From: Thermohalobaculum xanthum
Lineage (GTDB): Bacteria; Pseudomonadota; Alphaproteobacteria; Rhodobacterales; Rhodobacteraceae
Direction: 5' to 3'
Assembly (NCBI RefSeq): GCF_016623495.1
Contig: NZ_JAEHHL010000004.1
Coordinates: 124,001 to 188,000 of the forward strand
DNA: 64,000 bases
The notes under the pieces: model-generated
The model's input: only the letters and a program-made list of their open reading frames with translations
What the model was told of the DNA's origin: nothing
Database searches by the model: none
Shown: positions 40,360 to 49,178 of the stretch, piece by piece
How positions within the stretch are numbered: the first letter of the stretch is position 1
Layout of the letters: each line of letters starts with the position of its first letter
Translations under genes and position numbers: made by a program

Positions 40360-41888
40360 CACTCACCCTCACGCCGGGCGCCGTGACGCTCGCCACGCTG
40401 GAGAAGCTTTACCGCACTGGCGCGCCCGCGGTGCTCGATCGCGGATGCCGCGCGGCGGTCGAACTGGCCGCGAGCCGCATCCGCGAGGCCGCGGAGGGCG
40501 GCGACGCCGTCTATGGCGTGAATACCGGCTTCGGCAAGCTCGCGGCGGTTCGCATCCGGCCTGCGGATACGGCGACGCTGCAGCGCAACCTGATCCTGTC
40601 CCATTGCGCGGGTGTTGGCGAGCCGATGCCCCGTGCAGTGGCGCGGCTGATGATGGCGCTCAAGCTTCTCTCGCTCGGCCGTGGCGCGTCGGGCGTGCGC
40701 TGGGAGGTGGTCGCCCTGATCGAGGAGATGCTCGCGCGCGGCGTCACTCCGGTCATCCCCACGCAGGGATCGGTCGGCGCCTCGGGCGATCTTGCCCCGC
40801 TCGCCCACATGGCGGCGGTGATGATCGGCGCGGGCGAGGCAGAGCTTGGCGGCGCCGTCATGCCTGGCGCTCAGGCCCTGGCCGAAGCCGGGCTGAGCCC
40901 GGTGACCCTGGGCCCGAAGGAAGGCCTTGCGCTCATCAACGGCACCCAGTTCTCGACCGCATATGCCCTGGTTGGTCTCTTCGAGGCCTGGCGGTGCATG
41001 GAGGGGGCGCTCGTCGCCTCGGCGTTGTCGACCGATGCGATCATGGGCTCGACCGCGCCGCTCGAGCCCGAGATCCACGACCTGCGCGGCCAGCCAGGGC
41101 AGATCGAGGCAGCCGCCTGCCTGCGCGCCCTCATGGCCGGGTCCGAGATCCGCGAAAGCCATCGCGAGGGCGACACGCGGGTGCAGGATCCCTATTGCAT
41201 CCGCTGCCAGCCGCAGGTGACCGGCGCGGCCATGGACCTGCTGCGCTTCGCGGGCCGGACGCTCGAGATCGAGGCGAACGCGGCGACCGACAACCCGCTC
41301 GTCCTCACGCAGAAGGGGCTGATCGTATCGGGCGGGAACTTCCATGCGGAACCCGTCGCCTTTGCCGCCGACCAGGTGGCGCTGGCAGTCGCCGAGATCG
41401 GCTCGATCAGCCAGCGACGCGTCGCCCTCATGGTGGATCCGACGCTCAGCCATGACCTGCCGCCATTCCTGACGCCGGACCCGGGCCTGAACTCGGGCTT
41501 CATGATCGCCGAAGTCACGACGGCCGCGCTGATGTCCGAGAACAAGCAGCGGGCCAATCCGTGCTCGACCGACTCGACGCCGACAAGCGCGAACCAGGAG
41601 GACCATGTCTCGATGGCGGCCCATGGCGCGCGGCGGCTCCTGCGAATGACCGACAACCTCGCGCGGATCGTTGGCATCGAGCTGCTGTGCGCCGCGCAGG
41701 GCGTCGAGTTCAGGGCCCCCCTGACGACCAGCCCCGCCCTTGCCCGGGTGGTCGCCCGGCTGCGCGAGGATATCGCCTCGCTGGGCGAGGATCGCTTCAT
41801 TTCGCCCGATCTCGAGGCGGCGGCCGATCTGGTTCGCATGCGCGCGGTGGTCGAGGCGGCCGATGGCGTCGTGTTCCCAGTCCTCTGA
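40356..41888 (+). CDS. hutH: Histidine ammonia-lyase
   Basis: A 510-residue cytoplasmic enzyme, normal HutH length, that removes ammonia from histidine to give urocanate. The self-made MIO cofactor triad Ala142-Ser143-Gly144 is in [14 protein letters not shown], and [13 protein letters not shown] near residue 51 and [15 protein letters not shown] are typical family stretches. Its ATG overlaps the hutI stop, so the two are translationally coupled. The order hutI-hutH without hutU between them is found in several alphaproteobacteria. No terminator hairpin with a T-run is evident in the 89 bases before the next gene. Confidence 0.93.
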   Translation: MTLTLTPGAVTLATLEKLYRTGAPAVLDRGCRAAVELAASRIREAAEGGDAVYGVNTGFGKLAAVRIRPADTATLQRNLILSHCAGVGEPMPRAVARLMMALKLLSLGRGASGVRWEVVALIEEMLARGVTPVIPTQGSVGASGDLAPLAHMAAVMIGAGEAELGGAVMPGAQALAEAGLSPVTLGPKEGLALINGTQFSTAYALVGLFEAWRCMEGALVASALSTDAIMGSTAPLEPEIHDLRGQPGQIEAAACLRALMAGSEIRESHREGDTRVQDPYCIRCQPQVTGAAMDLLRFAGRTLEIEANAATDNPLVLTQKGLIVSGGNFHAEPVAFAADQVALAVAEIGSISQRRVALMVDPTLSHDLPPFLTPDPGLNSGFMIAEVTTAALMSENKQRANPCSTDSTPTSANQEDHVSMAAHGARRLLRMTDNLARIVGIELLCAAQGVEFRAPLTTSPALARVVARLREDIASLGEDRFISPDLEAAADLVRMRAVVEAADGVVFPVL

Positions 41889-41977
41889 GGGCGGAAAGCG
41901 CGACCGTGCAGAAATCGCGCATTGAATGTCGGGCCTTCCGCCTGCATTGTGCCGGCCGCTGAACTGGGGGAAGGCGC

Positions 41978-42742
41978 ATGCGGATCATCATCGACGAGGA
42001 AGCGGGAACGCTGACCTGCGAAGGGCCGGAGGGGCGCGAAACCCTCGGGCTCTGGTCTGACCGGGCGTTCGAGATCATCGCGCGCCAGTATGTGCGCGTT
42101 GGGTGGAACCAGAAATACACCTACAGCTTCTCGTGGATGGGACGACCCGTCATCCAGTTGCCCGATGACATGATCCGCATGCAGGAAGTCATCTTCGCGA
42201 CCAAGCCCGACCTGATCGTCGAGACTGGCATCGCGCATGGCGGCAGCCTGATCTTCTACGCCTCGCTGTTCGCGGCGATGGGCAAGGGGCATGTCCTTGG
42301 CGTCGATATCGAGATCCGCCCGCATAACCGCGCCGCCATCGAGGCCCACCCCATGTTCGGCCGCATCGACATGTTCGAGGGCTCGTCCACCGCCGACGAC
42401 ATGGTCCGCCGCGTCCACGATTTCGCCAAGGGCTACGAGCGTGTGATGGTGATCCTCGACTCGAACCATACCTACGCGCATGTCACCGACGAGCTCGAGG
42501 CCTATGCCGACCTGGTCACGCCGGGCTGCTACCTGGTGTCGACCGACGGGGTGATGCGCGACGTTGCCGACGTGCCCCGGGCCGGCGAGAACTGGGCGAA
42601 CGACAACCCGGCCAACGCGGCCGAGGACTTTGCCGCGCGCCATCCCGAATTCGTGCTCGAGCAGCCCGCGTGGCCGTTCAACGAATCGACGCTGTCGCGC
42701 AACGTGACCCACTTCCCCAGCGCCTGGCTGCGAAGGGTGTAG
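41978..42742 (+). CDS. CmcI-type SAM-dependent methyltransferase/hydroxylase family protein
   Basis: A 254-residue protein of the family named after cephalosporin hydroxylase CmcI, whose members mainly look like SAM-dependent O-methyltransferases of sugars or antibiotics. The SAM-binding-like segment is IVETGIAHGGSLIFYASLFA, followed by VLGVDIEIRPHNR and VILDSNHTYAHVTDELEAY. Conserved VGWNQKYTYSFSWMGRP lies near residue 40. GGGGAAGG precedes the ATG by about 3-8 bases. It converges with a family 2 glycosyltransferase. Methylation of a surface sugar is the likeliest role, given the neighbouring glycosyltransferase and epimerase; antibiotic chemistry is unlikely here. Confidence 0.8.
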   Translation: MRIIIDEEAGTLTCEGPEGRETLGLWSDRAFEIIARQYVRVGWNQKYTYSFSWMGRPVIQLPDDMIRMQEVIFATKPDLIVETGIAHGGSLIFYASLFAAMGKGHVLGVDIEIRPHNRAAIEAHPMFGRIDMFEGSSTADDMVRRVHDFAKGYERVMVILDSNHTYAHVTDELEAYADLVTPGCYLVSTDGVMRDVADVPRAGENWANDNPANAAEDFAARHPEFVLEQPAWPFNESTLSRNVTHFPSAWLRRV

Positions 42743-42775
42743 GCCGGGCCCGGCAGGGTGTCTCTGCCATGCGCC

Positions 42776-43600
42776 TCAGACGAGGCGCGAGAACCGGGCG
42801 ACGCGCCGGTTGATCTGACGCAGCACCGCGAGTTCCATCCGCAGGCGCTCCCATCCCGCGAGGCCACTGCGGTCCATCTCGGCCCTGCATTCCCTGCGGT
42901 ACGCACTGGCAAGCCGCCTCAGGCGGTCGCGGTCACCCGGCGACCAGTCGCTCTTGTAAGGGCGGTCCGAGAGGCGAAGCGTCAGGCGTGCCGCGTCGTC
43001 GAAAACCACGGCGCCCCGGCAGATTGCCGGGAACATCGCGAGATGGTCCCATGCCCAGAGATCGGGATCGAGTGCCGTGACCGCACGCTCGAAGGAGGGG
43101 ATCACCGCTTCGCGCCGCCAAAGGCCGTAGATCCATCCCGCCTGCGACTTGCGCAGTACCGTCGCCGGATGAGGACTGCCGCGCTCGAGCGACGCCACCG
43201 GCCGGGGGCGCCGTTTCCCCGAGCCGAGCCGGAGGGTCTCGACATGGGGGGCGGCGAGCATCGCGCCGGGGGCCTCGTCGAGGCGCCGAATGAGCCTTTC
43301 GACATAGTCGTCCGAGCACAGGTCGTCATACGAGCGCCACATGAAATAGGGCGCGTTCGTTTCGCGAAGGACGAAGCGAAAGTTCTCGGTCGGGCCGATG
43401 TTCTCGGTCTGCCGGACGCTGCGCAGGCGCGGCTCGCGCGCGCAGACCTTCTCGATGATCCGCGGCGTGTCGTCCTCCGAGGCGTTGTCGGAGATCAGGG
43501 CCTCCCAGTCGCCGAAGGTCTGCGCGCGAAGGCCCTCGAGGGATTCCTCGAGCATCGCGGCGGCGTTGTAGACGGGAATACCGATACTGACCCTGGCCAT
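42776..43600 (-). CDS. Family 2 glycosyltransferase
   Basis: A 274-residue cytoplasmic GT-A glycosyltransferase. The nucleotide-sugar-binding start VSIGIPVYNAAAMLEESLEG, the ALISDNASEDDTP segment and a metal-binding acidic pair in RSYDDLCSDDY are typical of GT2 enzymes that transfer one sugar to lipopolysaccharide, exopolysaccharide or a glycoprotein. The C-terminal 90 residues are helical and arginine-rich with no membrane segment. It lies 12 bases downstream of an epimerase gene on the same strand, so the pair is probably cotranscribed. The donor sugar and target are unknown. Confidence 0.85.
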   Translation of the reverse strand: MARVSIGIPVYNAAAMLEESLEGLRAQTFGDWEALISDNASEDDTPRIIEKVCAREPRLRSVRQTENIGPTENFRFVLRETNAPYFMWRSYDDLCSDDYVERLIRRLDEAPGAMLAAPHVETLRLGSGKRRPRPVASLERGSPHPATVLRKSQAGWIYGLWRREAVIPSFERAVTALDPDLWAWDHLAMFPAICRGAVVFDDAARLTLRLSDRPYKSDWSPGDRDRLRRLASAYRRECRAEMDRSGLAGWERLRMELAVLRQINRRVARFSRLV

Positions 43601-43612
43601 GCGTGCGACGAC

Positions 43613-44515
43613 CTATCCTGTTCCGGAGCGCTGGTGAAGCGACGTGCCGAAGGCGCGCGCGTAAGCCGAGAGCCGTGAGCGCAGCAATCCCGCCGTCTCG
43701 ATCCCGGTCGAGGCGAGACGGCGCGTGTCGGCAACGAGCCGGAGGGGTTCGTTCGGCGCAAGGGCGCGTCCGCCGAACCGCGCCGAGACGGGACGATCGA
43801 GCGCCGCGGCGATTACGTCTGCGATCTCGTCAAGCCGTGACGGATCACCGCTGGCGACGTTCATCGGTCCCTCAACGTCTCCAAGCGCCAGGCGGGCAAT
43901 TGCCGTCCCGAGCACATCGGCATCGAGGAAATCGCGCGTCAGTTCCGCGGGTCCCGTGTCGATTGGCGTGCCGCTCTGAAATGCATTGATGAGCGCCGGA
44001 ATGAGGCGCGAACGCGGCTCGCCTTGGCCAAATGTGAAGAAGATCCGTGCCCACAAATGGCTCAATCCCTCGGCGGACGCCAGGTTTCCGAGCGCGCCCC
44101 CAGTGCGGGCCTTGGCCGAGCCGTAGATCGTTGCCGGGGCCAGCGGCGCATCCTCGCCGAAGCGCTCGGCGCCCGTTGTCCAATCATATTCGGCAACCGA
44201 CCCCAATCCGACGATCCGCCGGCCGCCGGCCGCGGCGAACCGGGCGAAGAGGTCTTGTGACGCCTCCTCCCATTCGAGGTTCAGGGGCGAATTCCAGAAC
44301 GCGCCATGCGCGGTGACCCAGGCGGCGTGGACGAGGACCTCTGCCCGCGCCTCGCTGATCGCCCGTGCGCGAACCTCGGGGACGAGAAGGTCGCCGCCTT
44401 GCGTGGCCGTGCGTGCATCGACCACCTCGGCCCCGAGCGACCGGAGCTCGTCCGCGATCCGGCGGCCTATGAAACCGCCAGCGCCGGTGAGCAGAACCCT
44501 GTTTGGACCGGTCAT
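43613..44515 (-). CDS. NAD-dependent epimerase/dehydratase
   Basis: A 300-residue extended short-chain dehydrogenase. The Rossmann motif VLLTGAGGFIGRRIADEL is at residues 6-23, and YGSAKARTGG contains the active-site Tyr-x3-Lys. Such enzymes epimerise, reduce or dehydrate NDP-sugars. The C-terminal half is short, like small reductases rather than full GalE. The ATG at 44515 has only a weak ribosome-binding site; another in-frame ATG 24 bases upstream with GAGG is possible. It precedes the glycosyltransferase, supporting sugar-nucleotide supply for that enzyme. Confidence 0.82.
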   Translation of the reverse strand: MTGPNRVLLTGAGGFIGRRIADELRSLGAEVVDARTATQGGDLLVPEVRARAISEARAEVLVHAAWVTAHGAFWNSPLNLEWEEASQDLFARFAAAGGRRIVGLGSVAEYDWTTGAERFGEDAPLAPATIYGSAKARTGGALGNLASAEGLSHLWARIFFTFGQGEPRSRLIPALINAFQSGTPIDTGPAELTRDFLDADVLGTAIARLALGDVEGPMNVASGDPSRLDEIADVIAAALDRPVSARFGGRALAPNEPLRLVADTRRLASTGIETAGLLRSRLSAYARAFGTSLHQRSGTG

Positions 44516-44689
44516 CTGTCGTTCCCGCCGCGTGCTCATCCTCGATCGCGCCGCACTATAGTGGGCTTTGCCGGGTTCGTCGTGCGACGTGGAGGCCCAC
44601 CCCGCATCTTGCATTTGCCTTGGGGTGGGAGCGGCCTCTAACCTCGTTCGGGATCGGGCCCGGCATCGCCATGGGCCCCGGGTGGTGGG

Positions 44690-45934
44690 ATGTCGAGGCG
44701 CATGTCGGAAAAATCGACCGGACCTTGCGTCGACCGGCCTGCGCGGTCGAGCATCCTGACCCTCAATGCGGGCTCGTCCAGCATCAAGTTCGCGATCTTC
44801 GACGCGCGGGCCGGCGATGACCCCTATCTGAGCGGCCTGGCTGACCGGATCGGGTCGGACGCCGCCACGGTGACGGCCAAGGACGCCGATGGGCAGCCGA
44901 TCGCGCTACCCGAGATGCCACAGGCGGCGGGGGAAACGCACGAGACGACGATTGCCTGGCTGCTTCCCGTCCTCATGGAGCATGCGAGCGGCACCATCGT
45001 CGCGTCCGGCCACCGGGTCGTTCATGGCGGGACGGATTTTGTCGTGCCCGCGGTGCTAGACGAGGACGCGCTGACGGTGCTCGAGCGCCTCGTCCCGCTC
45101 GCCCGGACCCACCAGCCGCATGCGCTGGCGGCCCTGCGCGCGGTCGGGCGCGTCTGGCCGGGTGTGCCCAGGATCGGCTGTTTCGACACCGCGTTCCACA
45201 GCACGCTGTCGCCCGTTGCACGAGCCTTCGCCCTGCCACAGTGGGTGTCCGACGCGGGCGTGCGCCGCTACGGCTTTCATGGCCTTTCCTATGAATGGAT
45301 CGCCTCGCGGCTGCCCAAGCACCTCGGGCCCGTGGCGGATGGCCGCGTGATCGCCGCGCATCTCGGCAACGGTGCCAGCCTTTGCGGGATGATTGCGCGC
45401 CGCAGCCAGGCGACGACAATGGGGTTCACCCCGCTCGACGGGCTGATGATGGGCGAGCGGCCCGGGGTTCTCGACCCGGGCGCCGTTCTCTTCATGCTCG
45501 ACGAGATGGGGCTCGATCTTGCCGAGGTTCGGCGCATCCTGTTTCGCGAGAGCGGGCTGCGCGGCGTGTCGGGTCTTTCCAACGACATGCGCGCCTTGCT
45601 TGCAAGCGACCGGCCCGAAGCGCGGTTCGCGGTCGATCTCTATGTCCATCGTGCGGTCAGCCAGATCGGGGCGATTGCGGCGGAACTCGGCGGCTGCGAC
45701 GCGCTCGTCTTCACCGCGGGGGTCGGCGAGCACGCCGCGCCCGTGCGCGCCCGCATCGTCGAGGGCTGCGGCTGGCTTGGCGCGCGGCTCGATCACTCGG
45801 CGAACGACGCGGCGGCTGGCGGCGGCGCGCGGGTCATCTCGGCGGCGGACAGCCGCGTGCCGGTCTGGGTCGTCCCGACCAACGAGGAAGCCGTGATCGC
45901 AAACGCGACACGCGCGCTCGCGGGCGCAGCGTAA
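44690..45934 (+). CDS. ackA: Acetate kinase
   Basis: A 414-residue cytoplasmic enzyme that interconverts acetate plus ATP with acetyl phosphate plus ADP. Family motifs are ILTLNAGSSSIKFAIFD, SGHRVVHGGTDF, YGFHGLSYEWIA, AAHLGNGASLCG and DALVFTAGVGEHAAPVRARI. Phosphotransacetylase, the usual partner, is not in the window. An in-frame ATG at 44702 with GAGG 3 bases upstream is an alternative start; the first 20 residues are not conserved. It is divergent from the epimerase gene and converges with an ABC-2 permease. Possible roles are acetate overflow and acetyl phosphate-based signalling. Confidence 0.93.
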   Translation: MSRRMSEKSTGPCVDRPARSSILTLNAGSSSIKFAIFDARAGDDPYLSGLADRIGSDAATVTAKDADGQPIALPEMPQAAGETHETTIAWLLPVLMEHASGTIVASGHRVVHGGTDFVVPAVLDEDALTVLERLVPLARTHQPHALAALRAVGRVWPGVPRIGCFDTAFHSTLSPVARAFALPQWVSDAGVRRYGFHGLSYEWIASRLPKHLGPVADGRVIAAHLGNGASLCGMIARRSQATTMGFTPLDGLMMGERPGVLDPGAVLFMLDEMGLDLAEVRRILFRESGLRGVSGLSNDMRALLASDRPEARFAVDLYVHRAVSQIGAIAAELGGCDALVFTAGVGEHAAPVRARIVEGCGWLGARLDHSANDAAAGGGARVISAADSRVPVWVVPTNEEAVIANATRALAGAA

Positions 45935-46008
45935 TCCGGCGCGCGCTGCGGCACTGCATGTCGCGTTTATAAGATCAGCAAACGCTCCGGATACGGGTTT
46001 CGGGGATT

Positions 46009-46812
46009 TCAGCCCTTCAGCCGATAGCCGCTCGAGAGCCAGCGCCAGGCGAGCCACCACAGCGCCGCGTTGAGCGCCGTGGTGATGCCGAAGCCAAGCC
46101 AGGGGTCGGCATCCGAATGGCCCAGAACGCCGTGCCGGAAGCCGTCGATCAGGTAGAAGAACGGGTTGAGATGGCTGAGTGTCAGGAAAGGCTCCGGCAG
46201 AACCGTGACCGAATAGAACGTGCCGGACAGGAACGACAGCGGCGTGATGACGAAATTGGTGATCGCCGCCATCTGGTCGAACTTTTCCGAATGGATGCCG
46301 GCAAGCAGGCCGAGCAGGGCAAGCATGAGCGACCCCTGCGCCGCGAAGACCAGCGCCCATGCCGGCGCGACCAGCCCCACGCCAACGGCCGGGAAGATCA
46401 GGATGCCGATGGCAAGCGCGCAGGCCAGCCCACGGGTGGCCCCCCCAAGCGCATAGCCGGTGAGCATCTCGCCCGCCGAAAGCGGGGGCATCAGCGTGTC
46501 GATGATGTTGCCCTGCACCTTCGAGATCAGCACCGATGACGAGGTATTGGCGAAGGCGTTCTGGATTACCGCCATCATCAGCACGCCGGGGGCGAGAAAC
46601 ATCTCGAATGGCACGTCCTCGACCGGTCCGCGCCGCCCCGCGAAGGCCAGGGTGAAGACCACCATGAACAGGATCGAGGTCGCGATCGGGGCGAGGATGG
46701 TCTGCGTGTAGACTGACGCGAAGCGCCGCACCTCGCGCAGGTAGAGCGTCCACAGGCCAAGCCAGTTGACGGCGCCAAAACGCCGCACGCCCATGCTCTG
46801 CTCGCCACGCAT
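46009..46812 (-). CDS. ABC-2-type transporter permease
   Basis: A 267-residue inner-membrane protein with six hydrophobic segments and the ABC-2 end segment LSHLNPFFYLIDGFRHGVLG. The family exports polysaccharides, lipids or drugs with a separate ATPase; NodJ- and YadH-type members are the closest in size. No ATPase gene adjoins it, so it is an orphan half here. The ATG at 46812 has GGAGAG 6 bases upstream, just after an in-frame GTG. It is divergent from gcrA, with about 146 bases between the starts. Confidence 0.85.
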   Translation of the reverse strand: MRGEQSMGVRRFGAVNWLGLWTLYLREVRRFASVYTQTILAPIATSILFMVVFTLAFAGRRGPVEDVPFEMFLAPGVLMMAVIQNAFANTSSSVLISKVQGNIIDTLMPPLSAGEMLTGYALGGATRGLACALAIGILIFPAVGVGLVAPAWALVFAAQGSLMLALLGLLAGIHSEKFDQMAAITNFVITPLSFLSGTFYSVTVLPEPFLTLSHLNPFFYLIDGFRHGVLGHSDADPWLGFGITTALNAALWWLAWRWLSSGYRLKG

Positions 46813-46958
46813 CACCGACTCTCCTTGCCCGCTGCTGTTTCGGCGACTTGTAACCCGCCCGCCAGTGCCTACAATAGGGAGCAGTCCGAGCGAGCGGGCG
46901 TGCCGGTTGCCGAGGGGCGCGCCCGGCGCCCGGTCTTTCCGTTACGAGGGAGTTCTTC

Positions 46959-47603
46959 ATGTCCTGGACCGACGAGCGGGTCGAGAAGCTCAAGGAGCTT
47001 TGGGCCGAAGGCATGAGCGCGAGCCAGATCGCCAAGCAGCTGGGCGGCGTGACCCGCAATGCGGTCATCGGCAAGGTGCACCGGCTTGGCCTTTCGAACC
47101 GCACTCCGGGTGGCGGGCAGGGGGGCACCGATGATGCGCCCGCACGTCCGTCGCCGGCCCCAAAGCCGGTGGCCGATCCCGCGCCCAGCCGTGCCGAGGC
47201 GGAAGCCGCAAAGGCGGAGGCGCCTGCATCCGCCGCGTCGGCGACCCAGTCTGCCTCGGGCAAGCCGGCGACCGATGTGCCGGCCGAGCCGGCCTCCGCC
47301 GATCAGTCGCGACGCGACGCGGTGATCCGCGACGCGACGCTGCCGCGCCCGCCCGGGCCGCCCACGCCCGAGGAGGAGGAGGCACGCGAGACGCTGGCCG
47401 AGATCGAGAAGATGGCGCGCAAGCTCGATCTGCTCGACCTGACCGAGCGCACCTGCAAATGGCCGATCGGCGATCCCACGGAGGACGACTTCCACTTCTG
47501 CGGGCTGCCGTCGGTCAGCGGCAAGCCCTATTGCGAGCACCACGTGCTGGTGGCGTTCCAGCCGATGTCCACGCGCCGGGACCGCGGGCGCGCCGCGCGC
47601 TGA
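46959..47603 (+). CDS. gcrA: GcrA cell-cycle regulator
   Basis: A 214-residue alphaproteobacterial transcription factor that works with RNA polymerase sigma factor at CcrM-methylated GANTC sites to control DNA replication and division genes. The N-terminal helix-turn-helix region is MSWTDERVEKLKELWAEGMS then QIAKQLGGVTRNAVIGKVHR. The middle (residues about 50-140) is an alanine- and proline-rich linker. The C-terminal domain carries CKWPIGDP, FHFCGLP and YCEHH, conserved in GcrA. It is longer than Caulobacter GcrA because of the linker. GAGGGAG is 6 bases before the ATG. A strong terminator follows. Confidence 0.94.
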   Translation: MSWTDERVEKLKELWAEGMSASQIAKQLGGVTRNAVIGKVHRLGLSNRTPGGGQGGTDDAPARPSPAPKPVADPAPSRAEAEAAKAEAPASAASATQSASGKPATDVPAEPASADQSRRDAVIRDATLPRPPGPPTPEEEEARETLAEIEKMARKLDLLDLTERTCKWPIGDPTEDDFHFCGLPSVSGKPYCEHHVLVAFQPMSTRRDRGRAAR

Positions 47604-47627
47604 CGCGGACCACCGCCAAGCCGACAT

Positions 47628-47662
47628 GATCAAAGCCCCGGCGCTGCGCCGGGGCTTTGATC
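47628..47662. terminator. Bidirectional terminator between gcrA and phoB
   Basis: Perfect 17-base arms GATCAAAGCCCCGGCGC (47628-47644) and its complement (47646-47662) surround one base. It lies 25 bases after the gcrA stop and 45 bases after the convergent phoB stop. AAA and TTT stretches within the arms give a U-run in either direction. Confidence 0.8.
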
Positions 47663-47706
47663 TTCGCGGTAATGGGCGCGCGCCGTGCCATGCGCGTCGG
47701 CTCGGT

Positions 47707-48402
47707 TCAGATGCTGTAGGTCTCATCAAGGGCGTAGCCCGCCGCGCGAACCGTGCGGATCGGGTCGCGCTCGCCGCGCGCGTTCAGGGCCTTGCGAAGG
47801 CGTCCGACATGGACGTCGACCGTGCGCGCCTCGACATAGACATCGTGGCCCCAGACGAGATCGAGCAACTGCTCGCGCGAGAACACGCGCCCCGGCCGCT
47901 GCATCAGGCAATCCAGCAGGCGGAACTCGGTCGGACCGAGGTGCACCTCGCGCTCGCCCCGGCGGACGCGGCGGGTCTCGCGGTCGAGCAGGAGGTCGCC
48001 GAAGGTCGCGACATCGGCCGCGAGCGTCGGGCGCACGCGCCGCAGCAGGGCCCGGACGCGCGCAACCAGCTCGGGCAGCGAGAAGGGTTTGGTGAGATAG
48101 TCATCCGCCCCGGTGTCGAGCCCCCGGATCCGGTCTTCCTCCTCCCCGCGCGCGGTCAGCATGATGACCGGAATGTCGCGCGTCTGGCTACGCGCCCGGA
48201 TCCGGCGGCAGATCTCGATCCCCGAGAGCTGCGGCAGCATCCAGTCAAGCAGGACGAGATCGGGCTTGTCCTCGTCGATGGCAAGCAGGGCCTCGTCTCC
48301 GTCGCCCGCGACGCGCACCGCGAAGCCTTCCTTGCCGAGATTGTATTCGAGGAGGGCCGAGAGCGCTTCTTCATCCTCCACGATCAGTATTCGTGCCGCC
48401 AT
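47707..48402 (-). CDS. phoB: Phosphate regulon response regulator PhoB
   Basis: A 231-residue OmpR-type response regulator that activates the Pho regulon when phosphate is low. The receiver has Glu9/Asp10/Glu11, Asp53 in LVLLDWMLPQLSG and Lys in YLTKPFSLPEL. The C-terminal winged helix includes LLDLVWGHDVYVEARTVDVH and IRTVRAAGYALD. It is the last gene of the phoR-pst-phoU-phoB series, separated from phoU by 37 bases, and it stops just before a bidirectional terminator. Phosphorylation comes from the PhoR kinase at 54069. Confidence 0.95.
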   Translation of the reverse strand: MAARILIVEDEEALSALLEYNLGKEGFAVRVAGDGDEALLAIDEDKPDLVLLDWMLPQLSGIEICRRIRARSQTRDIPVIMLTARGEEEDRIRGLDTGADDYLTKPFSLPELVARVRALLRRVRPTLAADVATFGDLLLDRETRRVRRGEREVHLGPTEFRLLDCLMQRPGRVFSREQLLDLVWGHDVYVEARTVDVHVGRLRKALNARGERDPIRTVRAAGYALDETYSI

Positions 48403-48439
48403 CTGCTCTCACTCCTCGCTGCGCCGCCCAGTGGCGGCG

Positions 48440-49141
48440 TCAATCCTCGATGAACGCCGCCAGGGGGTCGCCCTTCGGCCGGTCATCGCCAAGCTGCTCG
48501 CCCTCGACCACGTAGTAGGTCATCTCCGAGATGAAGGTCGCGTGATCCCCGATGCGCTCGAGGTTCTTGGCAACGAAGAGGAGTTGCGAGCACAGCGAGA
48601 TGACGCGCGGGTCCTCCATCATGTAGGTGGTGAGTTCGCGGAAGATCGAGTTGTACATCTCGTCCACCTCGACATCGCGCTTCCAGACCGACACCGCCAT
48701 CGATGTGTTGCGCGACGTGTAGGCGTCGAGCACCTCGGCGAACAGGGTCTGGGTGAGCTTGCCCATGCGCAGGATCGAGCCGGTGACCCGCAGCGGCTGG
48801 CCCTCGTTGAGCACCTGGGTGCGCTTCGCGATGTTCTTCGCGAGATCGCCGATGCGCTCGAGGGTCGACGACACCTTGAGCGCCGCCACGATCTCGCGCA
48901 GGTCGCTGGCGACCGGCTGGCGCAGGGCCAGCATCTGGATCGCGTCGTGCTCGAGCCGCGCGTCCATCATGTCGAGCCGGTCGTCGGACTCGATGACCTT
49001 GCGCGCCAGCGCGCCATCGCGCAGGCGGACCGCCTCGAGCGCCATGCTCAGCTCTTCTTCGGCCAGCCCTCCCATCTCGGAGATTCGCGCCGTGATCTTC
49101 TGAAGTTCCTCGTCGAACGAGGAGACGATGTGCTCTTTCAT
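48440..49141 (-). CDS. phoU: Phosphate signalling complex protein PhoU
   Basis: A 233-residue cytoplasmic helical protein that links PstB to PhoR and dampens Pho signalling when phosphate is plentiful. Two PhoU repeats are visible, with metal-ligand segments of the E/DxxxD type: ALARKVIESDDRLDMMDARL in the first and WKRDVEVDEMYNSIFREL in the second; RIGDLAKNIAKR and RIGDHATFISEM are the matching conserved helices. AGGAAGG precedes the ATG by 9 bases. It lies 37 bases downstream of pstB and upstream of phoB in the same orientation. Confidence 0.95.
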   Translation of the reverse strand: MKEHIVSSFDEELQKITARISEMGGLAEEELSMALEAVRLRDGALARKVIESDDRLDMMDARLEHDAIQMLALRQPVASDLREIVAALKVSSTLERIGDLAKNIAKRTQVLNEGQPLRVTGSILRMGKLTQTLFAEVLDAYTSRNTSMAVSVWKRDVEVDEMYNSIFRELTTYMMEDPRVISLCSQLLFVAKNLERIGDHATFISEMTYYVVEGEQLGDDRPKGDPLAAFIED

Positions 49142-49178
49142 GATCGCATGCCTTCCTGAATGCGCGCCGCCGCCCTGT

